Assembly (NCBI GenBank): GCA_959607825.1 | Contig: CAUHNW010000021.1 | Coordinates: 1 to 46,845, forward strand | Length of the DNA: 46,845 nucleotides | Origin: HGM13006 sp900757695 | GTDB lineage: Bacteria > Bacillota > Clostridia > Oscillospirales > Oscillospiraceae | Reading direction: 5' to 3' | In this document: positions 8,491 to 16,028 of the stretch, piece by piece | How the letters are laid out: the number at the start of each line of letters is the position of its first letter | How positions within the stretch are numbered: the stretch's first letter is position 1 | Made by a program: the position numbers and the translations under genes | Notes under the pieces: model-generated | Told to the model about the DNA's origin: nothing | What the model saw: the letters and a program-made list of their open reading frames with translations, nothing else | Databases searched by the model: none

Positions 8491-9408
8491 TCACACTTCC
8501 TTTCTGTGCTGGGCACGCTGGGCGCGCTGCGCCTTGGCGCCCGCTGAAACCTCGGTGATCTCCTGAGTGATGGCAGCCTGACGGACACGGTTATACTGGA
8601 GCGAAAGGGAGTCCAGTAGCTCCTGGGCATTCTGGTTGGCTGCATCCATGGCGGTCATTCGGGCGTTCTGCTCACTGCAAAAGCTGTCGATGAGCGCACT
8701 GTAGATAAATCCTGAGATATAGCACTTTGTCACATTGTTGAGAACCGCTGTGACGGACGGAAGAAATTCAAAGGGGGCAGAGACTGCCTTCTCCTTTTTC
8801 TCCTTGGCGGAGGTGGAAAAATAGGAACGGTGGAAGGGCAGCAGCCGGGTGGAGTGTGCCGCCGAAGAAAGGCTGCTCTCCATGTCTGTGTAGATCACAA
8901 AAATCTCCTTCAAGTCACCGCGTTCATAGGCGCTGAGCAGAATGGAGCAGATCTCTCTGGCACGCTGCATGGTGGGATTTTGCGCAGTATAAAGGAAGCT
9001 GTGCTCCACGGGAATATGGTGCTGGTCAAAGTAGTGACGGCCATATTCACCGACCACATACAGCTTGGTATCCGGGTGCTCCGACAAAAGCTTTTCGGCC
9101 TTTTTGAGAACGTTCTGGTTATAGGCGCCCGCAAGGCCCTTATCTGCGGTGATGACCAGACAGCCGTATGTGCCTTCCAGCGGCTCCTCATGGCCGATGG
9201 GGTAGAAATAAGGACTGTCTACGTCTCCTGCGGTACGGAAAACCCGCTTGATTTCTCCCCGCAGTGCCTCAAAGTAGGGGCGTGTATGCTCCAGATCAGC
9301 TCTGGCCCGGCGAAGCTTGGTGGAGGCGATCAGATACATGGCATTGGTGATCTTCTTGGTATCCTTTACGCTCTCCATGCGGGTTTTGATCTCTTTGGTG
9401 CTTGCCAT
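8491..9408 (-). CDS. atpG: F1 ATP synthase gamma subunit
   Basis: 305 residues. The conserved N-terminus MASTKEIKTRMESVKDTKKI and the C-terminal NRVRQAAITQEITE identify gamma, the rotating central shaft. The frame is open 8 codons further to 9432, but that start would overlap the preceding gene and has no ribosome binding site. The conserved N-terminus begins exactly at 9408, one base after the upstream stop, so this start is chosen. After the conserved C-terminus there is an extra basic tail rich in AQRAQ. The usual N- and C-terminal coiled-coil helices are present. Confidence 0.95.
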   Translation of the reverse strand: MASTKEIKTRMESVKDTKKITNAMYLIASTKLRRARADLEHTRPYFEALRGEIKRVFRTAGDVDSPYFYPIGHEEPLEGTYGCLVITADKGLAGAYNQNVLKKAEKLLSEHPDTKLYVVGEYGRHYFDQHHIPVEHSFLYTAQNPTMQRAREICSILLSAYERGDLKEIFVIYTDMESSLSSAAHSTRLLPFHRSYFSTSAKEKKEKAVSAPFEFLPSVTAVLNNVTKCYISGFIYSALIDSFCSEQNARMTAMDAANQNAQELLDSLSLQYNRVRQAAITQEITEVSAGAKAQRAQRAQHRKEV

Positions 9409-9409
9409 A

Positions 9410-11170
9410 TCAAGCACCACGCTTTCCGGCATAGTTTTCGGTCATGAAGGACTTTGCCAGCGTGATGATCGTGCTGCGGTCCTCGTCGCTGAGCTTGCCG
9501 GTGGAGTCAATGCGGCTGCAAAGCTCCGGCGCTTTCTGCTCAATATGTACAAGCAGTTGGGCGGCGGCGGTGTTGACCTGCTCCACAGGGACGGAAAGGA
9601 ACTGCTGATTCAGCGCAGAGACCAGAAGTATGACCTGCTGATGCTGGCTGTAGGGGTGATACTGGGCCTGACGCAGCAGGCGCATCAGCCCCTGACCGTA
9701 CTGGAGCTGGCGCTTGGTGGCGTCATCCAGATCACTGGAGAACTGCGTGAACACTTCCATTTCACGGTACTGGGCAAGATCCAGACGAATGGCGCCGGCT
9801 GCGGATTTCATGGCCTTGGTCTGGGCATCGCCGCCCACACGGGACACACTGATACCGACATTGACGGCGGGACGCTGGCCGGAGAAGAACAGGTCGCTCT
9901 CCAGGAAGATCTGACCGTCCGTAATGGAGATGATGTTGGTGGGAATGTAGGCGGAAACGTCGCCTGCCTGCGTTTCTACAATGGGAAGCGCTGTCATGCT
10001 GCCGCCACCCAGCTCATCAGAGAGGTGCGCAGAGCGCTCCAGCAGACGGGAATGCAGATAAAAGACATCGCCGGGATAAGCCTCACGTCCGGGAGAACGC
10101 TCCAGCAGCAGGCTCAGGGCACGGTAGGCAATGGCATGCTTGGACAGATCGTCGTAGACGATCAGCACATCACGGCCTGCGTACATAAAGTACTCACCCA
10201 GTGCACAGCCTGCGTAGGGGGCGATATACTGCATGGAGGCGGAGGAGCTGGCCGGGGCATGGAGCACGATGGTATAATCCATGGCGCCTCTTGCCTTCAG
10301 GTTTTCCACCATCTGGGCCACGGAAGAGGACTTCTGGCCGATGGCAACGTAAATGCAGACCACGTTCTTGCCCTTCTGGTTCAGAATCGTATCCAGAGCC
10401 ACGGCGGTCTTACCGGTCTGGCGGTCGCCGATGATCAGCTCACGCTGACCACGGCCAATGGGGAACATGGAGTCAATGGCCAGAAGGCCGGTCTCCATGG
10501 GGGTATTGACGGGTTGACGGTCAATAATGCCGGGGGCAGGATTCTCAATGGGGCGGTAGCCGTCGGCCTTGATCTCACCTCGGCCATCGATGGGCTCGCC
10601 CAGGGCGTTGACCACGCGGCCAAGGAAGGCATCGCCTACGGGAATACCGGCGGTTTTGCCGGTGCGGCGGACAATGCTGCCCTCGGAGATCTCGTCGCCG
10701 TCACCAAACAGGATGCAGCCGATCTCGTCGCGCTTCAAATCCTGTACCATGCCCTTGACGCCATTGGAGAACAGAAGGATTTCGCCGTAGGAGGCGTGGG
10801 GGAGGCCACGAACCGTGGCAATCTCATCGCCAACAGTCAGCACCTCGCCGGTTTCCTGCGCCAATACCTCGGGGGCCCAGTTTTCAACGGCCTCCTTCAT
10901 CAGCGGGATGATCTTTTCGGACTGGGGATTCAGCTGTTCCAGACGCTCCCGGAACTGGCGGAGACGGCCCTCCAAGCTCCAGTCATAGGTGTCGTCACCG
11001 GCTTGCAGGATAAAGCCGCCGGTGAGGGCCTCATCGGCCTCAAAGGTCAGCTCTACCGGCTGGTGATAGCGGCTTTGGAGAAAGTCAGAAAAGCGCTGGA
11101 GCTGCTGGCCGGTGGGCGCTTTGCTGCTCCGCAGAACAGCATGCAAAACAGCAGTGTTTTCCTCATGCAT
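9410..11170 (-). CDS. atpA: Fusion of delta-subunit C-terminal domain to F1 ATP synthase alpha subunit
   Basis: 586 residues, about 80 longer than usual alpha. Residues ~85-586 are a full alpha subunit: GDEIATVRGL, Walker A GDRQTGKT (about 248-255), PGREAYPGDVFYLHSRLLER, and SVSRVGGDAQ with the arginine finger. Residues ~1-82 align by eye with the C-terminal domain of the delta subunit (OSCP): TGQQLQRFSDFLQSRY, then TGGFILQAGD and WSLEGRLRQFRERL, matching the family's GG.(V/I)...GD...D.S..G(R/K)L signature. The delta N-terminal six-helix domain is absent, and no separate atpH lies between atpF and this gene. Alpha's own N-terminal helix (EKIIPLMKEAV) is retained. The ATG overlaps the atpF stop by 8 nt. 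In normal enzymes delta bridges one alpha to the b stalk. Here every alpha would carry a b-binding domain, which is inference. Confidence 0.9.
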   Translation of the reverse strand: MHEENTAVLHAVLRSSKAPTGQQLQRFSDFLQSRYHQPVELTFEADEALTGGFILQAGDDTYDWSLEGRLRQFRERLEQLNPQSEKIIPLMKEAVENWAPEVLAQETGEVLTVGDEIATVRGLPHASYGEILLFSNGVKGMVQDLKRDEIGCILFGDGDEISEGSIVRRTGKTAGIPVGDAFLGRVVNALGEPIDGRGEIKADGYRPIENPAPGIIDRQPVNTPMETGLLAIDSMFPIGRGQRELIIGDRQTGKTAVALDTILNQKGKNVVCIYVAIGQKSSSVAQMVENLKARGAMDYTIVLHAPASSSASMQYIAPYAGCALGEYFMYAGRDVLIVYDDLSKHAIAYRALSLLLERSPGREAYPGDVFYLHSRLLERSAHLSDELGGGSMTALPIVETQAGDVSAYIPTNIISITDGQIFLESDLFFSGQRPAVNVGISVSRVGGDAQTKAMKSAAGAIRLDLAQYREMEVFTQFSSDLDDATKRQLQYGQGLMRLLRQAQYHPYSQHQQVILLVSALNQQFLSVPVEQVNTAAAQLLVHIEQKAPELCSRIDSTGKLSDEDRSTIITLAKSFMTENYAGKRGA

Positions 11171-11666
11171 GATCCGGACCCTCCTCTGCTTTGTTCAGGA
11201 ACTGGTCGTAGGGATCGCCGCCCTGCTGCTGAAGCAGCAGCTTTTCCGTAGCGGTCATGGCCAGATCACGGATCTCCTGCTGGCTCTGGGCCAGCAGCTT
11301 GTCGTGCTCCCGCTGGGCGGCGGCATGGGCGTCGGCCACCAGCTGATCAGCTTGTGCCTGGGCTTCCTTCCGCTGCGCCTGACGGTACTGGTCAATTTCC
11401 TGCTGGGCGTCTGCACGCTTCTGCTGAAGCTCTGTCTCCAGATTTTGAAGCTTTGCCTCGCAGTCCTTTTTGTATTCCTCTGCCTGGGTACGATCCTGTG
11501 CAGCGGAGTCGTGCTCCTGCTGGTAGAAAGCATCACGCTTTTCCATGAACTGCTTCACCGGCTTGTAGAGCAGCAGATAGAGCCCTCCGCCCAGAATCGC
11601 AAAGTTCAGGAGGTGCAGGAGGATCTGCTGAAAGTCGATATTAAGTGGGATATTCACGGTGGGCAC
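11163..11666 (-). CDS. atpF: Fo ATP synthase b subunit
   Basis: 167 residues: one N-terminal membrane helix (LLHLLNFAILGGGLYLLLYK) followed by a long charged, heptad-like helix rich in Gln, Glu and Ala. This is the standard b-subunit plan of the peripheral stalk. It lies 6 nt downstream of atpE and overlaps the delta'-alpha gene by 8 nt at ATGCATGA. Since delta normally follows b as a separate gene, the b C-terminus here probably binds the delta-like domain at the front of alpha. Only one b gene is seen, so a homodimer is expected. Confidence 0.92.
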   Translation of the reverse strand: MPTVNIPLNIDFQQILLHLLNFAILGGGLYLLLYKPVKQFMEKRDAFYQQEHDSAAQDRTQAEEYKKDCEAKLQNLETELQQKRADAQQEIDQYRQAQRKEAQAQADQLVADAHAAAQREHDKLLAQSQQEIRDLAMTATEKLLLQQQGGDPYDQFLNKAEEGPDHA

Positions 11667-11672
11667 CTGCCT

Positions 11673-12044
11673 TTAGAGTACGAAGATGATCAGAATGACA
11701 ACCAGCAGCGCATAGATGATTGCAGTCTCGATGAACACAAGGCTCAGCATCAGGGTCGTGCGGATCTGGCTCTGGGCCTCGGGCTGACGGGCAATGCCCT
11801 CTGCGGACTTACCGGCTACAACGCCCATGGCGATAGCGCCGCCTGCGGCAGCAAGGCCGATGGCAATGGCAGCACCCAGCGCCTTGGCGCTGGTGGCGGA
11901 AAGACCGCCGGCGGATTCGACTGCTTCGGTGGTTTCGGCTGCGGCAGCATCAGAGCTGTTTGCGGCAAAAACAGGAACGGCAAATGCCATGATCATGATA
12001 ACGACCAGAAGAAGTGCGGGGATTCTGAGATTCAGCTTTTTCAT
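11673..12044 (-). CDS. atpE: Fo ATP synthase c subunit with N-terminal signal-like extension
   Basis: 123 residues, against about 70-90 for most c subunits. The C-terminal 75 residues form the usual hairpin: Gly/Ala-rich helix 1 (GAAIAIGLAAAGGAIAMG), the polar loop ARQPEA, and helix 2 with the ion-binding carboxylate in FIETAIIYAL. The extra N-terminus looks like a signal peptide (MKKLNLRIP, hydrophobic core, then VPVFA/AN) followed by an Ala/Glu/Thr linker. Of the Na+ ligand pattern known from Ilyobacter, Glu65, a hydroxyl residue at 66 (Thr) and Tyr70 are kept, but the Gln32 position is Met, so ion choice is unclear. The frame extends to a TTG at 12059, but GGAGG lies 8 nt before the ATG at 12044. 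Confidence 0.92.
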   Translation of the reverse strand: MKKLNLRIPALLLVVIMIMAFAVPVFAANSSDAAAAETTEAVESAGGLSATSAKALGAAIAIGLAAAGGAIAMGVVAGKSAEGIARQPEAQSQIRTTLMLSLVFIETAIIYALLVVILIIFVL

Positions 12045-12065
12045 TTGAAAGACCTCCAATTATTT

Positions 12066-12890
12066 TTAAGCGTGTTTTTTGCGGGGTTGTTTTTTCTTCT
12101 TGGGGCTGGGCTCGGATACCTCTCCATAGAACAGAGCGGTGAGCATGGTGAGCACATAGCTCTGGATCAGCGCATGAAGCAGAGTAAAGAGCACGGCCAC
12201 CAGCACAGGGAGTACGAAGCTCAGCTGGATGTAATAGTAGATGAGCTCTGTGACCAGAAGACCGCTGAGCAGAGCGCCGAACAGACGGAAGCTCATGGAA
12301 ATGGGCAGGGAGAACTCCTTCAGCGTACTGCCAACGCCCTTGAGGCCGTTCCCGGCAATACCGCCGGAGAGGATTACAAGATAGGACAGGCAGCCCAGTG
12401 CAATGGCGCCATTGACATCGGACAGGGGAGCGGGCAATGTAATGGATGCGCCGCTGATGCTGACGGCCTGTACACCGAACAGCTCAAACAGGGTCCCTAC
12501 AAAGATGTATACGCCTGCGGCAAAAATGTAGGCACCAAGAAAGCCGCTGCGATGGGGCGAATTGCTCTTTGCCAGATTGTCAAACAGGCTCACTGCCTGC
12601 TCCAACAGCATTTGCAGTCTGCCGGGCACGTACTTGAAGTGCGGAATCACGAAAATTCGGATCAGTGCGGCAACGATCAGCAGAAAAGCCGTGACGACCA
12701 TGCCGGAGATCAGACCGGGATTCACATTTTTCAGACCAAACAGGCTGACCCGGCCGGTTTCATGCAAAACCGCATCCCGCATGGCCTCCTGTATGGTCTC
12801 CTGACTGGCGGGGGAGGGAACCATAATGCTGGCCACGGCCAGTATGGCAACGACTGCAATCCATCCAATCAGAAACTTTTTATGTTTCAT
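12066..12890 (-). CDS. atpB: Fo ATP synthase a subunit
   Basis: 274 residues, a polytopic membrane protein. The half-channel motif SFRLFGALLSG carries the essential arginine that faces the c-ring carboxylate; a helix with HALIQSYVLTMLTALFYG follows near the C-terminus. It ends in a Lys-rich tail. AGGAG lies 7 nt before the ATG at 12890. An upstream in-frame ATG at 12950 is within the likely leader and lacks a ribosome binding site. It is the first gene of the atp operon; no atpI precedes it. A near-consensus promoter lies about 90 nt upstream. Confidence 0.93.
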   Translation of the reverse strand: MKHKKFLIGWIAVVAILAVASIMVPSPASQETIQEAMRDAVLHETGRVSLFGLKNVNPGLISGMVVTAFLLIVAALIRIFVIPHFKYVPGRLQMLLEQAVSLFDNLAKSNSPHRSGFLGAYIFAAGVYIFVGTLFELFGVQAVSISGASITLPAPLSDVNGAIALGCLSYLVILSGGIAGNGLKGVGSTLKEFSLPISMSFRLFGALLSGLLVTELIYYYIQLSFVLPVLVAVLFTLLHALIQSYVLTMLTALFYGEVSEPSPKKKKQPRKKHA

Positions 12891-12976
12891 AGGTTTACTC
12901 CTTTCCTGCAAGCCCCGGAAGCAAACTGGAATGTAAAAAGATCTTCTCATTAGGGTTGCAATTCTAAGACGCAGGT

Positions 12977-13005
12977 ATTATACTGTTTAATTAGCAAGAT
13001 GTAAA
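12977..13005 (-). promoter_or_regulatory. ATP synthase operon promoter
   Basis: On the minus strand TTTACA (13000-13005), a 17-nt spacer and TATAAT (12977-12982) precede atpB. The -35 box lies within 4 nt of the -10 box of the divergent LysR gene, so a protein bound here could affect both. Confidence 0.75.
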
Positions 13006-13014
13006 ATGTATAAT
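12986..13014 (+). promoter_or_regulatory. Candidate promoter of divergent LysR-type gene
   Basis: TATAAT at 13009-13014 is a perfect -10 box; the -35 region at 17 nt (TTTAAT, 12986-12991) is weak, which would suit an autoregulated gene. Confidence 0.5.
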
Positions 13015-13060
13015 TCGTATCATTAACATACCAAAAACATATGGCAGAAAGGACAATTAT

Positions 13061-13984
13061 ATGGCAGTTCCATATGACTACTACCGTATTTTTTACCATG
13101 TGGCCCAGCAGCACAGCTTTACCCGGGCGGCGGCGGTTTTGGGTAACAACCAGCCCAATGTGACCCGGTGCATGAACAATTTGGAGCAGGAGCTGGGCTG
13201 CCGCCTGTTTCTCCGCTCCAATCGGGGCATTACGCTGACCCCGGAGGGGGAAAAGCTCTTTGCCCATGTGCGGCTGGCCTACGATCAGCTGAGCGCAGGG
13301 GAGGAAGAGCTGCGAAAGGACAGCCGACTGGAAAACGGTGTGATCTCCATTAGCGCCAGCGAAACGGCGCTGCATCTTCTACTGATGAAGAAGCTGGCGG
13401 ATTTCCATGAACGGTTCCCCAACATTCAGCTGCGGATCACCAACGATACATCGCCGCAGGCCATCCAGACCCTTGCGCAGCGCAGGACGGACTGCGCTGT
13501 GATTACAACGCCCTGCCAGAGCGGCCCGCTGCTTCAGATCACACCGCTGATGTCCTTTCGGGAGGTGCTGGTGGGCGGCAGCAACTACCGGAATCTGGCA
13601 TCCAAGGTGCGGAGCCTGAAGGATGTGGCGTCCATGCCCTTCGTTTGTCTGGGACTTGGGACCAGCACCTATGAGTTTTATCAGCGGCAGTTTTCCAAGC
13701 ATGACCTCTCCTTCCGGGTGGATATGGAGGCGGCTACCATGGATCAGGTGATCCCCATGGTTCGCTACAATCTTGGGATCGGCTTTGTGCCGGAGCCTAT
13801 GGCACAGCCTTCGCTGACCAGAGGAGAGCTTTATGAGATCAAGCTGTCCCAGAGCATCCCGGATCGGCAGATCGCACTGGTGGAGAATGCGGCGCGGAAT
13901 CAGTCCATTGCATTCCGCCGGTTCAAGGAACTGCTGCTGGAGGAGAAGACCGATGTTGGCGGCGATGCATCTGTGCTGGTTTAA
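13061..13984 (+). CDS. LysR family transcriptional regulator
   Basis: 307 residues. The N-terminal helix-turn-helix shows HSFTRAAAVLGNNQPNVTR and NLEQELGCRLFLRSNRG, followed by LTPEGEKLF, all LysR hallmarks. Residues ~90-290 form the effector-binding domain. An AGAAAGGA box lies 7 nt before the ATG. It is divergent from the ATP synthase operon, with intertwined promoters, so it may control that operon; this is inference from position only, as atp operons are not usually placed next to a LysR gene. The effector is unknown. A hairpin terminator follows. Confidence 0.88.
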   Translation: MAVPYDYYRIFYHVAQQHSFTRAAAVLGNNQPNVTRCMNNLEQELGCRLFLRSNRGITLTPEGEKLFAHVRLAYDQLSAGEEELRKDSRLENGVISISASETALHLLLMKKLADFHERFPNIQLRITNDTSPQAIQTLAQRRTDCAVITTPCQSGPLLQITPLMSFREVLVGGSNYRNLASKVRSLKDVASMPFVCLGLGTSTYEFYQRQFSKHDLSFRVDMEAATMDQVIPMVRYNLGIGFVPEPMAQPSLTRGELYEIKLSQSIPDRQIALVENAARNQSIAFRRFKELLLEEKTDVGGDASVLV

Positions 13985-14009
13985 CAGTGCTATTATATAT
14001 AATGTATAG

Positions 14010-14050
14010 ACAGGCAGTGGCGCTGCGTTCGGGGCGCTGCGGCCTGTTTT
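14010..14050 (+). terminator. Intrinsic terminator of LysR gene
   Basis: ACAGGCAGTGGCGC pairs with GCGCTGCGGCCTGT with one mismatch and two wobble pairs, followed by TTTTC. Confidence 0.7.
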
Positions 14051-14126
14051 CTGCTGTCCCGGACACGGCGTGTCAGAAAAACAGTAAAAACCAGAAAAAA
14101 GTACCGAAACTCATACTTAGGATGGA

Positions 14127-14155
14127 TTGACAGAAGACGGACTATAAATTATATT
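14127..14155 (+). promoter_or_regulatory. Promoter of the giant SLH surface protein
   Basis: TTGACA (14127-14132), a 17-nt spacer and TATATT (14150-14155) give a strong promoter and a leader of about 115 nt. The leader holds a small hairpin (AGGCGTAG 14168-14175 with CTGCGCCT 14185-14192). AAGGAGG lies 6 nt before the ATG at 14277. Confidence 0.75.
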
Positions 14156-14276
14156 GATTGTAATCATAGGCGTAGTCTGCCCAACTGCGCCTGGATGGAA
14201 AATGGTGGTAGATCACTGGAACGGGAACGTGAAGAAGGATGTACCGCCGGAACTCTCTTGATTAAGGAGGAAAGCT

Positions 14277-15917
14277 ATGAAGAAGCGAATTTTGAGTATG
14301 CTGCTGGTAGTATGCATGCTCATGTCCATGCTGCCTACGGCGGTATTTGCGGCAGATGCTTCGGTCGGCACCCAGCAGGAGCTGCTGGACGCAATCGCCA
14401 ATGCAAGCGATGGTGATACGATCACGCTGACTGGCAGCATTGACGTAGATATGTCCGGAACAGCGGCGAACAGTGGCGCAATCACAGTGGATAAAAGCAT
14501 CACGATAGATGGCGCAGGCTATGCATTGAACGCCACGAATGGCAGCCAGAATGCTACACTGCTTCTGGTGGCGAATGGCGCAAATGCAACCATTCGGAAC
14601 CTGACTGTGAATGGCAACGGCTGTGCGAAGCATGGCGTTCAGGCATACAGCGCTACGGCGACCCTGAATGATGTAACATCCACCGGCAATACCGGATATG
14701 GTATTCTGGTGAACCGTTCCACGGTAGAGGCCACCGGGCTGACAACCAGCGGCAACGGCTGGGGCGGCGTCAACGTAGATGCCAATGGTAGTGGAAGCGC
14801 AAGCTTTACCATGAACAGCGGCAGCATTGCAGAGGATGCCTCTGTTGTGATTGAGGGCGATGCGGGCGATACAACCGAAACCACGATCAACGGCGGTACG
14901 CTGCAAAATGTAATGAAGCATCCCAATGCGGCGGATGCAGCTGGTGAGGATACCATCACGATCTCCGGCGGTACCACTAGCGGCAGTGTTACGGGCGACA
15001 TTGTCAAGGTAGAAGCTGGACAGATCAAGGGGGACGTAACCGGCAATCAGTCTCTGGAAGTAAACGGCGGCACCATTGGCGGAACCGTTTCTCCTGTTTA
15101 TCAGGCTACATATGCCATGGGTGAAAACGTTGAAGTGACCGGCCTTGGCGGCAGCTATGCCCAGGGACAGACCGTGACCTTTACGGCCACTGCAGATGGC
15201 GGCTACACGCTGGACGCTGATTCTGTGAAGGCTCAGACAGAGAGCGGAATGGACGTTGCAGTGACGGACAACGAGGATGGAAGCTTCAGCTTCACCATGC
15301 CTGCGGAAAATGTCAGTGTTACGGTGACTGCCACGGCGCAGCCGGGCACCCATACCGTCACCTTCATGAACGGCAACAATGTGGCGGGCACGATCACGGT
15401 GACTGATGGCGACACCATTACCAAGGCTGATGCTCCCACGCTGAAGGCCGATGCCGGCTATGTCTTTGAGGGCTGGTTCAGCGGTGTTGGCGCAACCGGA
15501 GAGCGGTTGGGCGAAGCGCCTGTGACTGTGAACGCAGATCTGGTGTACTATGCGAGCTTCTATAGCGACAACTATACAGTACATCGGAATAATACCGATA
15601 TCATTGAGGTTACAGAAGTCAATGGTCACCCTGCAGGCCCAACGGTGACATCGCAGCCCCAGAATGACTATCTTGCTTCCACAGGTGACACGGTAGAGTA
15701 CACCGTGACCCCCGAAACCGGCAGGAAGGTCGCCAACTCTGTGGTGAAGGACGCTGACGGCAATGCTGTGGATATTCGCACCCTCGACATTGACGAAAAC
15801 GGCAAGATCACCTATCAGTTCACTATGCCTGCTTCCAACGTGACCATCGACGCACAGACTGCGGCAGAGGGCCACGCTGTGAAGTTTGTTACCGAGGACG
15901 GCCTGTTTGACTATTAG
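14277..15917 (+). CDS. Giant SLH surface protein, N-terminal part up to in-frame amber stop
   Basis: 546 residues ending at TAG (15915-15917). It begins with a clear signal peptide (MKKRILSMLLVVCML, then PTAVFA/AD). A beta-helix-like region of about 250 residues follows, with short parallel-strand repeats rich in Asn, Gly and Thr (TIRNLTVNGNG, TTINGGTLQN, TITISGGTTSG), then InlB-type and divergent InlB-type repeats with FTMPA(E/S)NV ends. The frame continues without another stop for about 2507 more codons to 23438. The stop therefore most likely splits one gene. As it stands, translation would yield a secreted protein with no wall anchor. Confidence 0.85.
   Translation: MKKRILSMLLVVCMLMSMLPTAVFAADASVGTQQELLDAIANASDGDTITLTGSIDVDMSGTAANSGAITVDKSITIDGAGYALNATNGSQNATLLLVANGANATIRNLTVNGNGCAKHGVQAYSATATLNDVTSTGNTGYGILVNRSTVEATGLTTSGNGWGGVNVDANGSGSASFTMNSGSIAEDASVVIEGDAGDTTETTINGGTLQNVMKHPNAADAAGEDTITISGGTTSGSVTGDIVKVEAGQIKGDVTGNQSLEVNGGTIGGTVSPVYQATYAMGENVEVTGLGGSYAQGQTVTFTATADGGYTLDADSVKAQTESGMDVAVTDNEDGSFSFTMPAENVSVTVTATAQPGTHTVTFMNGNNVAGTITVTDGDTITKADAPTLKADAGYVFEGWFSGVGATGERLGEAPVTVNADLVYYASFYSDNYTVHRNNTDIIEVTEVNGHPAGPTVTSQPQNDYLASTGDTVEYTVTPETGRKVANSVVKDADGNAVDIRTLDIDENGKITYQFTMPASNVTIDAQTAAEGHAVKFVTEDGLFDY
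15915..15917 (+). other. Single in-frame TAG interrupting a ~3053-codon gene
   Basis: The codons around the site read D-Y-TAG-L-V-E-D-G-Q-T-A. In a related repeat further on (nt ~16890) the matching residues are D-I-Q-L-V-Y-V-G-K-T-A, so the stop replaces a glutamine codon; CAG to TAG is one C-to-T change. TAG is a normal terminator elsewhere in the window (genes ending at 3308, 38690 and 44320), so general reassignment of TAG is unlikely. Confidence 0.85.
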
Positions 15918-16028
15918 CTGGTAGAGGACGGCCAGACTGCGGAAGAACCCGCCAACACTCCGGCAAAGACCGGTGCCACGTTTGACGGCTGGTACAATGG
16001 CAACGACAAATATGATTTCAATGCTCCG

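Noticed and set aside
7165..8547. 460-codon plus-strand frame opposite atpD
   Set aside because: Antisense shadow of the highly conserved beta subunit.
9317..11251. 644-codon plus-strand frame opposite alpha and gamma
   Set aside because: Antisense shadow; the minus strand has all conserved F1 motifs.
15915..15917. Genome-wide reassignment of TAG to an amino acid
   Set aside because: TAG ends at least three ordinary genes in the window (stops at 3308, 38690, 44320) at the normal lengths of their families.
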